Source of the DNA: Haemaphysalis longicornis
Taxonomy: Eukaryota > Arthropoda > Arachnida > Ixodida > Ixodidae
Direction of reading: 5' to 3'
DNA length: 64,000 nt
Assembly: GCA_013339765.2 (NCBI GenBank)
Contig: CM023448.1
Span: 107,206,172-107,270,171 of the forward strand
Numbering within the stretch: position 1 is the stretch's first letter; the number at the start of each line of letters is the position of its first letter. The position numbers and the translations under genes were made by a program. Positions 21,540-31,437 of this stretch are shown one piece after another. The notes under the pieces are model-generated. The model was not told the origin of the DNA. It saw only the letters and a list, made by a program, of their open reading frames with translations, and did no database searches.

Positions 21540-22573
21540 GGTAGTTCCTGCAGCTCATCGAACAAGTCTCACTCGTCATTGCATGGGTTGTGTAGGACAC
21601 ACGCACCCATGATTATCAAGCATCACTGCTGGATGCTGGCTGCATCTACCAAGTACAGCATCGGGAAGCGCTGCTTCAAAAAGTCCAAATGCAACCTCAA
21701 TGGCAACTCTTTGCTGGGAGTGGCACTTGTTGTACTTCTTCTTCCAGATGGGGAAGCTTCGAGCAGTGTCTTTATAGGGGGTCATGAGCCATGGAAGCAG
21801 CGGATAGGCACAGTCCCCTAGTATGTAGCCGTTGCTGCACTTTTGTGTTGCTTCCTCGAAAAAGGGTCCCTCACGGAGCACCCTAGCATCGTGGGCCGAA
21901 CCCGGGAATCCGATAAGCACGTCCGTGAATATGTTTGCGTTGTCGCAAATCCCCTGTAGAATCAGTGACGGAAACTTCTTCCGGTTGAAGTACGACTGCG
22001 GAGATTCCTTTGGGGTGTTGATCTCCACACGGCTTCCGTCCACGCAGCCAATGGTGTTGCGTGGCCCCTCTCCAGCACTCTTTAGCAAGAAGCCAGCCTT
22101 GATGCGTTCTTGTTCTCGCTAGTCCGGCCAAGAGATCACTTCAGCACTGAGGCTGTGCAAGAGGCTGAGCACCCCCTCAATACACGCGTGCACAGATGTT
22201 TCTGATATGTCAAACCTGTCGGCGATCGAGTACATGTTGCACTCGTTCCCGAGGTAGGTCAGGACGACAAGACACGTTTTCTGAGCACTGATTTGTGGGC
22301 GCCTCCATGGAATTCCGGGAAGAAAGGAGACGCTTGGTAGCGGTCTGCAAGATCGTTGAAGGTCTCGCGTGACAGTCGGAACATCCGATTGAATTCGAAC
22401 TCAAAATATCTGCCAACGACCTCCTCACAGTAGAGTGGAATACGATTCCTGTCCTTTCTCACCAGCTTTACAGCTAGCGCTGCGACCAAGTCGTCGAACT
22501 CCTCGTCTTCACTATCGGAGTCCACGAGCTTCATTGCTACTTGAACGACAGTTGCTAATGTGGCACAGTCCAT
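21540..22573 (-). pseudogene. Harbinger DDE transposase
   Basis: The start is ATG at 22573 (MDCATLATVVQVAMKLVDSD), with an acidic N-terminus. FNRMFRLSRETFNDLADRY follows, and then a frame change into NECNMYSIADRFDIS, an HTH-like piece. The nuclease domain (DDE_4 type) shows GCVDGSRVEI (first Asp), IGFPGSAHDARVL, GDCAYPLLPWLMTPY (second Asp) and VAIEVAFGLF (the Glu position). The frame is then lost; GACVLHN-type sequence continues in another frame. Stops near 22110 and after 21580 confirm a pseudogene. It faces the Myb-like gene, and their 3' ends lie about 340 bases apart. Confidence 0.8.
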
Positions 22574-23027
22574 CGTTGTCCTTCGGCGCAGCAGCGATGT
22601 ACACACACGCAAAAAATATCCTTCGCACCTACACGTAAAGAAAATAATGCCGCAAAGTGCGCTTAACAAGTTATCTGGCGCGCAAACCACGTGCACAGCA
22701 AAACAAAATGCGGCGCGCACGTACAACACGAGGCAGACGGCCTGCACAACACCTGCACTTCGGCATTCGTTTTTCCGTGGCGCTAGTGTCGCGCTGCAGC
22801 TGCACCCTTTGAACTGGCGCTGCAAAAAACGGAACCCGTCCGTGCGCCATTGTGAACTGGTGCAAGCGGTGCAGCCGAAACGAATAGACCCTTGTTCACT
22901 TAAGAGGGCCTTCCTCGCGGTTGGCTGCGACGACCCCGCAGAAAGGAAATCAAGTGTCTCGGTGACAAAGCGGCGCCTAACGCAATGGTGGACTGTCGCG
23001 CACAACCGCGCCAAGGCGTCAGCCTAG

Positions 23028-23127
23028 CAGTGCCACCCACGGCCGCTGGGTGAGAGCGCACGCTAGTGCGCCGTTCATCCAGCTATAGTGCCTCTAGGCA
23101 CTATAATCCAGCGGCCGTGGCAGTGCA
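23028..23127. mobile_element. 100-bp hairpin repeat
   Basis: CACGGCCGCTGG (23038-23049) pairs with CCAGCGGCCGTG (23108-23119), and the centre holds a second palindrome with TATAGTGCC/GGCACTATA arms (23084-23105). The layout (GC-rich outer arms plus a TATAGTG inner palindrome) resembles the insertion at 8503-8582, so both may belong to one miniature family. Confidence 0.5.
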
Positions 23128-23756
23128 CTCGAGTGCTAGACTACGGTGTGCGTGGTCCATGGTCATCGTACAGTGGCACCGCCGGGTGTGACACTCGTGC
23201 GGGAGGGCTCAACCTCGACATGCAATAACTGTGAACACGGAAGAGAGATAGAAAGTGTTTGTTAAACTGAAAATATTTACAAGGCGAAGTTTTGCCTCTC
23301 GACAGAGGGCACAGGTCGCGCCGGGGAAGACAAGAGCATTGAAGAAAAAAAAGACCTCTCTTGTGTGTGTTTGTCGCCCTGATCTTTTTTTTTAGCTGGC
23401 CCGAGCACTTGTAGCGCCGACCCAATGCAAAGGCTATGACCAGTAAATCATCGTCATCATCGTCTGCCGTCTGGAATGGTTCTGTGCGCGCGCGCCTCTC
23501 CTTCACCCACGATCTCGCGTTGCTGACGGTGGCAGGTACCCGCGGTCGCACAGAATACTATACTGTGCTTCCCTCTATCGCTGTGCCAAGCCGTACCGAA
23601 CACAACCGGTGTGGGGGGTACCGCCATTTACATTGGGTCGCGTTCGTATGGTCTGGTTCTCTTGCGAAATTAGTTACCTGTTGACATCCTAGATGGCGCT
23701 ATCGACGATTCCGAGCGGATCTGGCGCTGGGCTATGGAGTACTAGAATGCTATACT
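23128..23756. other. Unassigned spacer
   Basis: No gene is recognised. A CATCGTCATCATCG-type simple stretch lies near 23450. Confidence 0.3.
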
Positions 23757-23768
23757 AAAATCGGGGTT

Positions 23769-24008
23769 TGTTGATTGATTATAGTGCTTAACGCGCCGAC
23801 GCAAAGCAGGTGATGAGGCTCGCCGTAGTGGAGAGCTCCGGATTAATTTTGACCACCTGGGGATCTTTAACGTGCGCCGAAATCTCATTCACACGGGCGT
23901 TTTTGCTTTTCACCTCCATCATAAAAGCGGCCGCCGCGGCCGGGAATCGAACCCGCGACCTCGTGCTCAGCAGCGCAACGCCTTAGTCACTGAGCCACCG
24001 CGACGGGT
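23769..24008 (-). mobile_element. Ruka SINE, full length
   Basis: On the minus strand it runs from CCGTCGCGGTGGCTCAGTG (A-box region) through GGTTCGATTCCCGG (B box) and the conserved body to the AATCAATCAA end. AAAATCGGGGTT flanks it on both sides (from 23757 and from 24010), a target duplication of about 12 bases. This is a polymerase III-type SINE with no product. Confidence 0.95.
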
Positions 24009-24089
24009 AAAAATCGGGGTTGGTAGAAAACGTTTGCGGAGCGCAAGCGCAATATTTTTTACGCGCTAAAAGCTAGCTCTCGCTATACC

Positions 24090-24525
24090 AAAACTCTATC
24101 GCAACCATCGCCTCACCTTCCTCAACCTCACCCTCAACTAACCAAGGAGGAAGGAATCATCTGGAGTCGATTACAGACGCCTATTACGGCGCAGCCATCC
24201 TCCACTCTATTTCTCCTACCAAATGCCCCCTCCCCTGTCACTTCTGCCCCTCTCTTAATACTACCTGTACCACATGGTGTGGGCCTGTCAAAACCACCTA
24301 TCGCTCACCCCCAATCCCAACCCTGCCCTCTAGCATTGGGATGGTCTTCTGCCCAGCTCCCGTTACGCTGACTAGGTCTTTCTGGTCACCCGTAACAAGG
24401 CTGCAGCCAAATACCAATAAGGATACCTGGACTGAGGCGAACCCTCCACACCGAGTGAACGGCTCACAGACCACCGTTTGCTCTATTAAATGTTTATTCC
24501 TTCTCTCTCACTCTGTTTATAAATC
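24090..24525 (+). mobile_element. I-group LINE 3' fragment
   Basis: It aligns by eye with 37680-38095: CTCACCCTCAA-TAACCAAGGA, ATCATCTGG-GTCGATTACA, GCCCCTCTCTTAATACTACC, and ACGGCTCA..GACCACCGTTTGCTCTATTAAATGTTTATTC. It covers the C-terminal cysteine/histidine region and the 3' end, finishing in a short CT-rich tail. Many indels are present. Confidence 0.75.
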
Positions 24526-24889
24526 CCGCACTCCGCTGACGGCTGGACAAGCTGACGGATGGAATGGGACGGGATGTTTACGCTCCCATACCACGCCTAA
24601 AGATCGTGCGAAAAGAAAACGACCTTGTCAGAGTCACCGCGCGGACGTGGTGACGACATGTGTTGGTAGGTATGGGAGTCTAAATGTGAGCGAATGACTA
24701 AAGAATCGCCCCAAAATTCCTTACAGTGAGCACGTCGTTCGTGACAATGTTGAGCTTGGTCGTGTTATGGTGACACCATGCACGCGCGTACACAGGCAGT
24801 TTCCATTTCGTTATTCCGATCGGTTCTAAACATCTATAACCGGCACCAGTGGCGTAGCCAGATATATTTTACGAGGTCTTTTTTACGCT
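24526..24889. other. Unassigned spacer
   Basis: No gene or repeat family that I can name is visible here. Confidence 0.25.
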
Positions 24890-24975
24890 GCTGCTGCTGA
24901 TGATGATGGTGATAACTTTATTTTGACCAAAACTGGGTGAAAGGAGCAATAAGGGGAAGTGGGAGCCTTGCTGAA
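24890..24975 (-). mobile_element. Short LINE 3' tail
   Basis: Read on the minus strand it gives GGTCAAAATAAAGTTATCACC followed by CATCATCATCAGCAGCAG. This resembles the AATAAA-GTTAT plus simple-repeat ends of the I-group LINEs here. Only about 80 bases are left. Confidence 0.4.
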
Positions 24976-24984
24976 TTCCTCGGC

Positions 24985-26130
24985 TCGGAATGGAGACGGT
25001 GGCCGACCCTCATAGACTCGACAAGCAGGAAGAGCGCGATGTCCCGGCGGCAGTCCGAAACGCCGTCCGAGTGTACCCGTTACCCAAGAACATGAATCCG
25101 ACCCACAACGCGGACAGGAGAGCGGCCAGAGCGAACACTGTGTTGGAACATCACCTGAACGTTCCGGGCACCAGATTCCTCGACGCCGCGGAGTACGGCG
25201 ACCGCCAGTGCTTCGCGGCGGTAGTGGTAGATGGGAAGACGGGAGTCACGGTGAACGCCGCGAGCATCGTCACGAGAGACGCGCAGCGAGCGGAAGAGCT
25301 GGCCATCGCCCTGGCCATCGCGGACCCAGAGACGACGACGGTGCTTAGCGACTCAAAGAGTGCAGTGCGCAATTTCGCCAAGGGTTGGCTGCGCTTTGAA
25401 GCGGTGCGGGTGCTCGAGCGCGTGAACATCGATGGACGCAAGGTGACAATCAAGTGGTTTCCCGCCCACGCGGGGAACGAGGTATCGGAACTCGCCACCA
25501 ACCACAACGAGACTGCGAACGCAGTCGCGCGAGGATTAGCTGGCCGGGCGGCAGCAGTGGAATCGTCTGCAGAGTGGTGAACCGAGACGAAGGACAGGTA
25601 CGATAACTTTCAGGGTATCACCAAATATTATAGAAATAGTAGGAGGGTGCTGGCACCGCCTCACCCCGAGCTAACCAGGGAGGAAGCGTCCACGTCCAGA
25701 CAGCTGCAGACGAATTCACTGATGACCCCGGTCGTCATGAAGCACATACAGCCAGAACTCTATACGGACGACACGTGCGTGTTGTGTAAGAATGCTAGGG
25801 CCTCGACCGCCCACTTACTGTGGGACTGCGAAGTGCGACCTAACGAGGCGGCAACCTGGACAGACCAACCGCCATGGATCCAAGAAGCAGTGCGCAGTTG
25901 TGACAAGGACACTCAACTATCAGCCGTCCAGCAGGTCCTGGCGGCCCTCGAAAAGCAGCACCGGAGCGAAAGCTGCGGGGTGACGCCCTCCCCCCCCCCC
26001 CCCCCCCCCTTACGGGGCAGCGGCGTCCAACCCCGTAGAGAGTAGCGAAGGGGCGGTCCGAGTAGGGGTGACGTCGGGATCGACGAGTGGCTACGTCCGG
26101 GCGCAGTGTACACACTGTGTCTGTTGCAGG
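24985..26130 (+). mobile_element. I-group LINE 3' part with RNase H
   Basis: A 5'-truncated LINE comprising the RNase H domain, the C-terminal zinc-binding-like region (LCKNARASTAHLLWDC) and a 3' end. It contains a 20-base C run (25990-26009). It meets the 3' end of another LINE fragment in opposite orientation near 26130. Confidence 0.75.
24990..25580 (+). pseudogene. LINE RNase H domain
   Basis: After a Pro-rich linker (NMNPTHNADRRAARAN) the RNase H pattern follows: FLDAAEYG (Asp), RAEELAIALAIA (Glu), VLSDSKSAVRNFA (Asp), then FPAHAGNE and NETANAVARGL (His and Asn region). Together these are the active-site residues that remove the RNA strand after reverse transcription. The upstream RT is missing, so this is a truncated copy. 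A stop near 25578 separates it from the C-terminal region that continues at 25647-26045. Confidence 0.8.
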
Positions 26131-26350
26131 CATTCAACAAAGTCTCTTCCTTCCTTCCTTCGCCCTCGGATGGAACCTGCAGCCCTTGGGCGCGAGCGGC
26201 CTCTTCCGCCAGTTGGACGAGCTTGATCTGTATTTCGGGGTCGGAGCTAAGCAAACAGGTTTCCCACTGCTCCGCACTGGTGCTCGTAGCATGCTCGTAG
26301 ATTTCGTGCCTGAGCATCAGAAGCCCAAATTTGTGCCAGAGCGCACAGCC
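26131..26350 (-). mobile_element. LINE 3' fragment, opposite strand
   Basis: The minus strand encodes SAEQWETCLLSSDPEIQIKLVQLAEEAARAQGL. This matches in form the C-terminus of the LINE at 60.2 kb (NEQWETVLLSSDPANQVWAVQLAEDAARTQGL). A (GGAA)n-type tail lies at 26143-26162. Only the last ~70 codons remain. Confidence 0.75.
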
Positions 26351-26555
26351 CAAATTCGTTGCACGAGGCGACGCGCCGACAGCGGTGCCGATTCACGCCT
26401 AGTCCAAACCAGACCAAACCGCCCGCGGCCGACAGGCCCAAACTTGCACCGCCGCAGAGTCGACTCTCCCTTTTGCGTCGTGGCGGCTCGGCCTAATCAT
26501 GCATCGGGTGAACGACCGGCAGCCGACAGGCCACTACTTGCTTGGAGGCGGCTTC

Positions 26556-26969
26556 TGTGAGAAGGCGACGTCGTCGCCCTCCCTTTCCCCGTCGTGCCGG
26601 CTCGGCTGACGCAACCGCTTCACCTCCATTCATTGGATTTCAAGCTTCGGCCAGCGAAAGTCCTGATTGGAGCGATTCACATTTCTCGGGGCCGCAACGG
26701 ACTACCGGGGGTATAAAAACCCACCCGGAGGCACTAATTTTCGGCATTTCTTCGGCGGCACTATTCGGAGCCACCAAGTGGAGAGGTGCGCCGCCTTTGT
26801 GCGATCCATGTAACGCTTTGTTAACTTTGTACATACTGTACATACTCAACATACTGAACTTTTCGTCTGCTCGAGAACTTCATCGCTCTGCTCTGCGCCG
26901 CGTCGATAGCGGACGGAGCAAGACAACGCCGCTACACCGGTGACTGCGCTCGGATGTCCAGTGGCAACA
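26556..26969 (+). repeat. Possible Ty3-type LTR with primer-binding site
   Basis: The segment begins TGTGAGAAGG and ends GGCAACA. It contains a TATA box (GGTATAAAAACC near 26709) and is followed at once by TGTTGGCAGCGGTGGGAT, which looks like a tRNA primer-binding site. No second LTR or gag-pol follows, so it may be the remnant of a 5' end. The TG..CA bounds are chosen by eye, and the call rests mainly on the TATA box and the downstream site. Confidence 0.4.
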
Positions 26970-27204
26970 GTGTTGGCAGCGGTGGGATGGCTGATTCCCA
27001 ACGTCGGTGACAAGCTGGGATGCGGGTCACACCATTGGTGACTGCCGAGTCACAACAGAGTGTAGCTCACTCCGTGCACCGCTTGCATTGATCATTGTAA
27101 AGGTCCGGATTACTGTGGCGGAATAATGCAAGATTGGCGAATGCGCCAGCTTGTAGCTAGTGCATGAAATCGTGCGTCCGCCACTACACACAAAACACAA
27201 GTTA

Positions 27205-27440
27205 GCCTGAATGGGAGTTTTTTGGCTGGCATACGTCTTTTAAACTCCTCACGTCAGGCGGCCTGCTCCCACGTGTGGTAGTATGATGGTGGAAAAACTG
27301 CCAGTTTACACCGGGGGCCACAAGCCGTCGTAAATAGGCGCATTTACCACGATTGTACCTCTTCACAAAACGCAGTATCTAGCTGTGAATACTGCGTTTG
27401 TCCTAATGGGAGTATTAAAAACTCCCACGCCTCCTCCATC
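27205..27440. repeat. Cluster of AATGGGAGT / ACTCCC motifs
   Basis: GAATGGGAGTTTTTT (near 27209) and CTAATGGGAGTATTAAAAACTCCCA (near 27403) carry the motif in direct and inverted form. The same motif recurs at 29515-29720. No coding content is present. Confidence 0.4.
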
Positions 27441-29040
27441 TCCTTCTTCTCCTCATCAGCCCCTTCCTCCTCTACGCCTCCTTACAAAATGGCTGCCAGT
27501 TGGTGTGTGTGTCGTGTGAGCGCCAGCGCCTCCGAAAATTTATTGTCGATGTGAACTTGCGGCCGCACGAATGGATGCGAGGTGCTTCCCTACAATCGAA
27601 GCTCGTTGCGAACATTGTGGAACCAGCCTGCACTGACGTGCGACACACAGCAACGTCGCCTCCGTGTCACCGACCTTCGAGCCGACGGAATACGCCAGCG
27701 AGCCGACGCGAGGCCTCTAAATGCAGTGATCGCTGAGAGGGGCTCGTTAAAAACAACGCGGTTGTGCCTCTTCGAGGTGGTTGAAGGTAAGATTTTCACG
27801 TTTTTTATTGTACCCAACATTTTAGGAGACTTATGCCCCTCCTAGTGTCAAATAAACTCACCGTGTTTCCCGCGTCAGTGCACGGGCGATTCTCCGCCAC
27901 TGGAGGTGAGTGTTATGCATGAGAGAAGAACGGTGTGAAAGCAATGCGTATTTGCGCGGGTGTCGAGCAGAACACTCACTCATTCACACTCGCGCGCAGT
28001 ATGAAAACTGTCCGAACTATTAACGGCTGTTAGGTGTTTTTGTTAGGTTGTGTCTATATATGGCTTATTGGCAGGCGGAGGTGAAGTTGGCCAGTCAAAC
28101 GTCGCCGGGCGGTCGCTTTTCTTGAGAAGTACGTGTGGTCCCAGCCGCGCCTGCTACGAGGACGGTAACTCCCGCGTGCCGCCGGAGATTAATTGCTTTC
28201 ACTGGAACGGGAGAAGGTCAGGGCCCCGTGGGAGCTCTCCGTACGCTAGGCGCGTGTAACTACGACTGCTTTTTTTTTTTTTGATGGAAGGGGGGGGGGG
28301 GGGGGGTGGCGTGACACCGACAAAAATTCTGAGCATTATCCTGTGGTCTGGTCCACAGAATAAAGCTGGAACACTATCCTGTGGTCTGGTCCACAGAATA
28401 GGCACTGCGTTTTCCTTACCTTTGGGTGAGGGAAGAGAGGGGCAGTGCGGGTGGAAAAACCTGAAGCTCGTTCCCAGAACACTACACGCAAGGAAAAGAG
28501 GGAAAGGAAGCATTTTGAGAAGTTGGTCGCCACAAGGCTCGCGCTCCCTTTTGAACAGCAGAGCACTACGTTTTGACGAACTAGTGAGCGCAGGTGTATC
28601 GGACCGAAGTGCAATTTTGCGTAGCTTGAAATAAACATTCATACGTTACGGAAAGTTAGACACAAGAGTGACAAGTGCAGCGTCTTTACAGTGCCGTTTC
28701 TTTTTTTTTTCTTTTTTTCAGGTCAGATGCCCAATATGTTTCTGTATTTGTTGCAGCAAATTTAAAGCGTTTTCATATCCCTCTAATGCATGTGCTGCTG
28801 TGGCTTCCTGGGGAACGTGCTAGGAGGTGCGGCAACGTCAGCGTTTGGGAGGCAGGTGCAAGCAAACAGCGCACCGACGGCATGCGGACCTCATTGTTTG
28901 CAAATGGCTTACATTTTTGTCGTTGAGGAGTGTTGTAGTAGATAAAGTTCTTACCAAGATAGTTTGTGTTCTCGATGTAGGTGTTTTGTTGATTCAGTTT
29001 TTTTTTTGTGTTATTAACGTGTTCACACGTATATAGTATT
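27441..29040. other. Mostly unassigned; possible 5' exon, homopolymer runs
   Basis: A GC-balanced stretch at 27488-27786 ends in a strong donor-like GAAG|GTAAGA. It could be a non-coding or short coding exon, but every frame is short and I see no domain. A T run (28270-28282) and a G run (28290-28306) lie close together. The remainder shows nothing recognisable apart from the small duplication at 28337-28400. Confidence 0.3.
28337..28400 (+). repeat. Two tandem copies of a 26-bp hairpin motif
   Basis: TATCCTGTGGTCTGGTCCAC and the next six bases occur at 28337-28362 and again identically at 28375-28400, a period of 38. Each copy has CTGTGG/CCACAG arms around a six-base loop. It may be a recent local duplication. 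Confidence 0.7.
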
Positions 29041-29051
29041 TATGTAATTTT

Positions 29052-29278
29052 ACCCGCCGCGGTGGCTCAGTGGCTAAGGCGTTGCGCTGCTGAGCACGAG
29101 GTCGCGGGTTCGATTCCCGGCCGCGGCGGTCGCTTTTCTGATGGAGGCGAAAAGCAAAAACGGCGCACGGCGCACGTTAAAGATCCCCAGGTGGTCAAAA
29201 TTAATCCGGAGCCCTCCACTACGGCGCGCCTCATCGCCAGCGTTGCGTCGGCGCGTTAAACCCTACAATCAATCAATA
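29052..29278 (+). mobile_element. Ruka SINE, full length
   Basis: The tRNA-like head reads CCGCCGCGGTGGCTCAGTGG..GGTTCGATTCCCGG, with A and B boxes and complementary CCGCCGCGG/CCGCGGCGG ends. The conserved body and an ACAATCAATCAA end follow. TATGTAATTTT flanks both sides (29041-29051 and 29279-29289). The intact boxes and exact duplication mark this as the youngest-looking Ruka copy here. Confidence 0.95.
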
Positions 29279-29514
29279 TATGTAATTTTTATGCAATAAA
29301 TTGACTGCAGAAAACAAACTTTTCACGTTTCGCCATTCAACGTTTGAAGCGGAAAAAGACTAGAAATTATGTAATCCTTAACGAAAAATGAAAATGCGGC
29401 CTGTGCGCTCATTAAGAACTCCAAAATACAGTAATAAATTCCTCTGCAGCGCTTAGATCAGGCGCACAAAAACAAAACAAAAAATATTTCGAATGCAGGT
29501 AAACACTGCTCCCA

Positions 29515-29720
29515 ACGCGCCCCCTGAAAACTCCCAGTTGGAGGAAACAATGCACTCCTAATGGTACCCCTGAAAACTCACTTTGTAGTGGCAGTAAAAT
29601 GAAACTCCCATATGCTACTGAAAAAACTGCGAAAATAATGGGAGTAAGAAGAAACTCCCATTGGAAGGAGTTTTGAAAACTTCGAATTGGTAGTGAGTTA
29701 TACAACAAGCCATTTACTCC
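29515..29720. repeat. Second cluster of TGGGAGT / ACTCCCA motifs
   Basis: AACTCCCAGTTGGAGG, GAAACTCCCATATG, AATGGGAGTAAG, GAAACTCCCATTGGAAGGAGTTTTG and related forms alternate in both orientations over 200 bases. With the cluster at 27.2-27.4 kb they may be the ends of one ~2.5-kb non-autonomous element. Confidence 0.45.
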
Positions 29721-30472
29721 AATTCCGGCTTATTTGTGTTCTGTGTGTACGCCTGGGCGACGCAAGGAGACGAAGTTCACGAGCAGCGCACACGTTGCCT
29801 GAGACACCGCTCGACGTAAGCGGGCCTCGACAACAAAAATGAATGAGCTTTCCTTGATATGTAGCCGACACAAAGCATCCTCAAAAACATTCTTGGAATG
29901 CATCCAACAGCACCAACCTCCAGAATGACCCCTTTTAGGCTGTTCTGTGGCGCACGGATAGCCGAAAGTATACATGCCCATCGTCAGTGACCGCACGGTA
30001 CACAGTTGTGTTGCGGTAATTTTTGGTGCAGAAAGCCACACGGAGGTCTGACGGCCGCAGCTAGGCTAACTGACCCCTACCTGTAATGTAGGCGGCCAGC
30101 GACGGTCCAAACGGACGCCACGACGTCCCTTTCGGGCGCCGCGCAGCCGGGTCGGGCCGTCGGCGCACACGCGTTCTGCCAACCACAATGTTCTATTTCG
30201 CGGCCGCCAGTCGGCGCCCCCATGTCGCGCACGCGCGCTTCCTAACGTCATGGTGTTTACTTACAGGGAAAAATCCATTCTCCGTGTGCCTTATCGCGGA
30301 AACGCGTTTTCGTTCACAAGCAGCCCGCCTCGGGCTCCAAAAATCGATGTACTCCCTGCGATATTAAAAAAACTGATTGATTCCTTCGTCATAGGAATCG
30401 GTAAAACGCGAAAGTGAAATGTGCAGCGAAATCTGCAGCTGAGCATGATTTGCGGCCGGCGACTGTCCTGCT
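29721..30472. other. Unassigned spacer
   Basis: A minus-strand frame of 103 codons (29730-30041) has no motif that I recognise. A GC-rich block at 30090-30240 is open on the minus strand but low in information. Confidence 0.3.
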
Positions 30473-30790
30473 GGCGGGTTGCTTCGGCAAAGGTGTACTG
30501 GCCTCGTTTCCGTGATGGATATGACGTCAGTGATATCTTGGGGCATGGTGTCATAAAACACTGTCGTTTTAAAATATAAAATCCGAAAACAAGGAACCCT
30601 AAGTATAACGTACTCTTTAGTACTAAAGGTTGCTTTCCCGCAAGAAGAGCCTGTGTGCGAGGGTGCACCCTTTACAGGCCGCTTGCTTCGTTGTACTGGC
30701 GTCACTTCCGTGCCGAATATCACGTCAGCGAAATCTTCGTGTATCCAGGAATAAAACGCTTTCGTGTTGAAAAAGAAGAGCCCTTCCCTC
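30473..30790 (+). repeat. Two diverged ~210-bp tandem units
   Basis: GTTGCTTCGGCAAAGGTGTACTGG..TATGACGTCAGTGATATCTT near 30478 and CTTGCTTCGTTGTACTGGCGTCAC..TATCACGTCAGCGAAATCTT near 30683 align over about 120 bases. Each is followed by an A-rich ATAAAAC..GTT block. The function is unknown. Confidence 0.5.
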
Positions 30791-31020
30791 GTGGTCACCC
30801 GGTTCTCAGATATTCGAGGACTTTTTTTTTTTGCTTGCATGCTTTTCTGCTAGTTTTTTTTTTTGTCTCCGATTTCCTCACTTCCTTTTTGACTGCCCTC
30901 CTCGTTATTTTTCTCCACCGCATTTCCCCACCTTTTAAGTAGAGATAACACTTCGGCCATCTATATCTGGTAATCAATGTCTCTAGGCCGTTCAAAGCAT
31001 AAGTTGCCCTGCGCTTCTCT

Positions 31021-31437
31021 CAAGGCGGCAGCAGCTCGAGCACCATGCTCAATCCTTTCATCTTCTTTACACAGATTGCCTGCTGCCTGGCCGGACCATG
31101 GTTCCACAATGTCACCACGCTGGAAACGACACGTTCTACTGCTACAGCATCGACATACTTTCCGAAATTGCGTGCGCACCTCACCGACGGCGTGCTTCTA
31201 AGCTATCATGCGCTACCCGTGCTTGATAGCATCGTTGGATCCAGCAGCACTTCATCTGACGGTTTGCACGCCCACCAAAGCAAGAACGTCACAACTGATC
31301 ATCCAGTCACCGAGCGTCACTGGCATGTGACGTCTTCCACTGCGGGTATAAAAGTCCTGGCTGCACCGTGCTTCACCAGTGGGCAAGGCGGCAGCAGCTC
31401 GAGCACCATGCTCAATCCTTTCGTCTTCTTTACACAG
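31021..31437 (+). promoter_or_regulatory. Tandem 5' promoter-like units of the LINE
   Basis: A 54-base block (CAAGGCGGCAGCAGCTCGAG..TCTTCTTTACACAG) occurs at 31021-31074 and again at 31384-31437, 363 bases apart. Just before the second copy lies TATAAAA (31347-31353), placing a start site about 30 bases later near the block's first base. The element itself begins exactly with the first block. This fits a model in which each unit's TATA box drives transcripts that begin at the next unit. Confidence 0.6.

Larger units (their letters stand above)
19459..22891. mobile_element. PIF/Harbinger DNA transposon, 3.4 kb
   Basis: The left end GGGTCTATTCGTTTCGGCTG is perfectly inverted at the right end, with similarity continuing through repeated TGCACC subterminal motifs. 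TTG flanks both sides (19456-19458 and 22892-22894), a 3-bp duplication as expected for Harbinger. The two expected genes are present in convergent orientation: a Myb/SANT-like DNA-binding protein (plus) and a DDE nuclease (minus). Both are frameshifted, so this was an autonomous copy that has lost function. Confidence 0.9.

Noticed and set aside
22259..23014. A 251-residue protein starting upstream of the Harbinger transposase
   Set aside because: The extra N-terminal part crosses the transposon's inverted repeat into flanking DNA. The ATG at 22573, inside the element, is the sensible start.
26556..27130. A host promoter for a gene downstream of the TATA box at 26709
   Set aside because: The TATA box is followed by a primer-binding-site-like sequence and no open exon, so an LTR explains it better, though not with certainty.
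29052..29130. A tRNA gene at the heads of the full-length SINEs
   Set aside because: The A and B boxes and paired ends look tRNA-like, but the same head is fused to a conserved non-tRNA body with target duplications in every full copy. It is a tRNA-derived SINE head, not a working tRNA gene.
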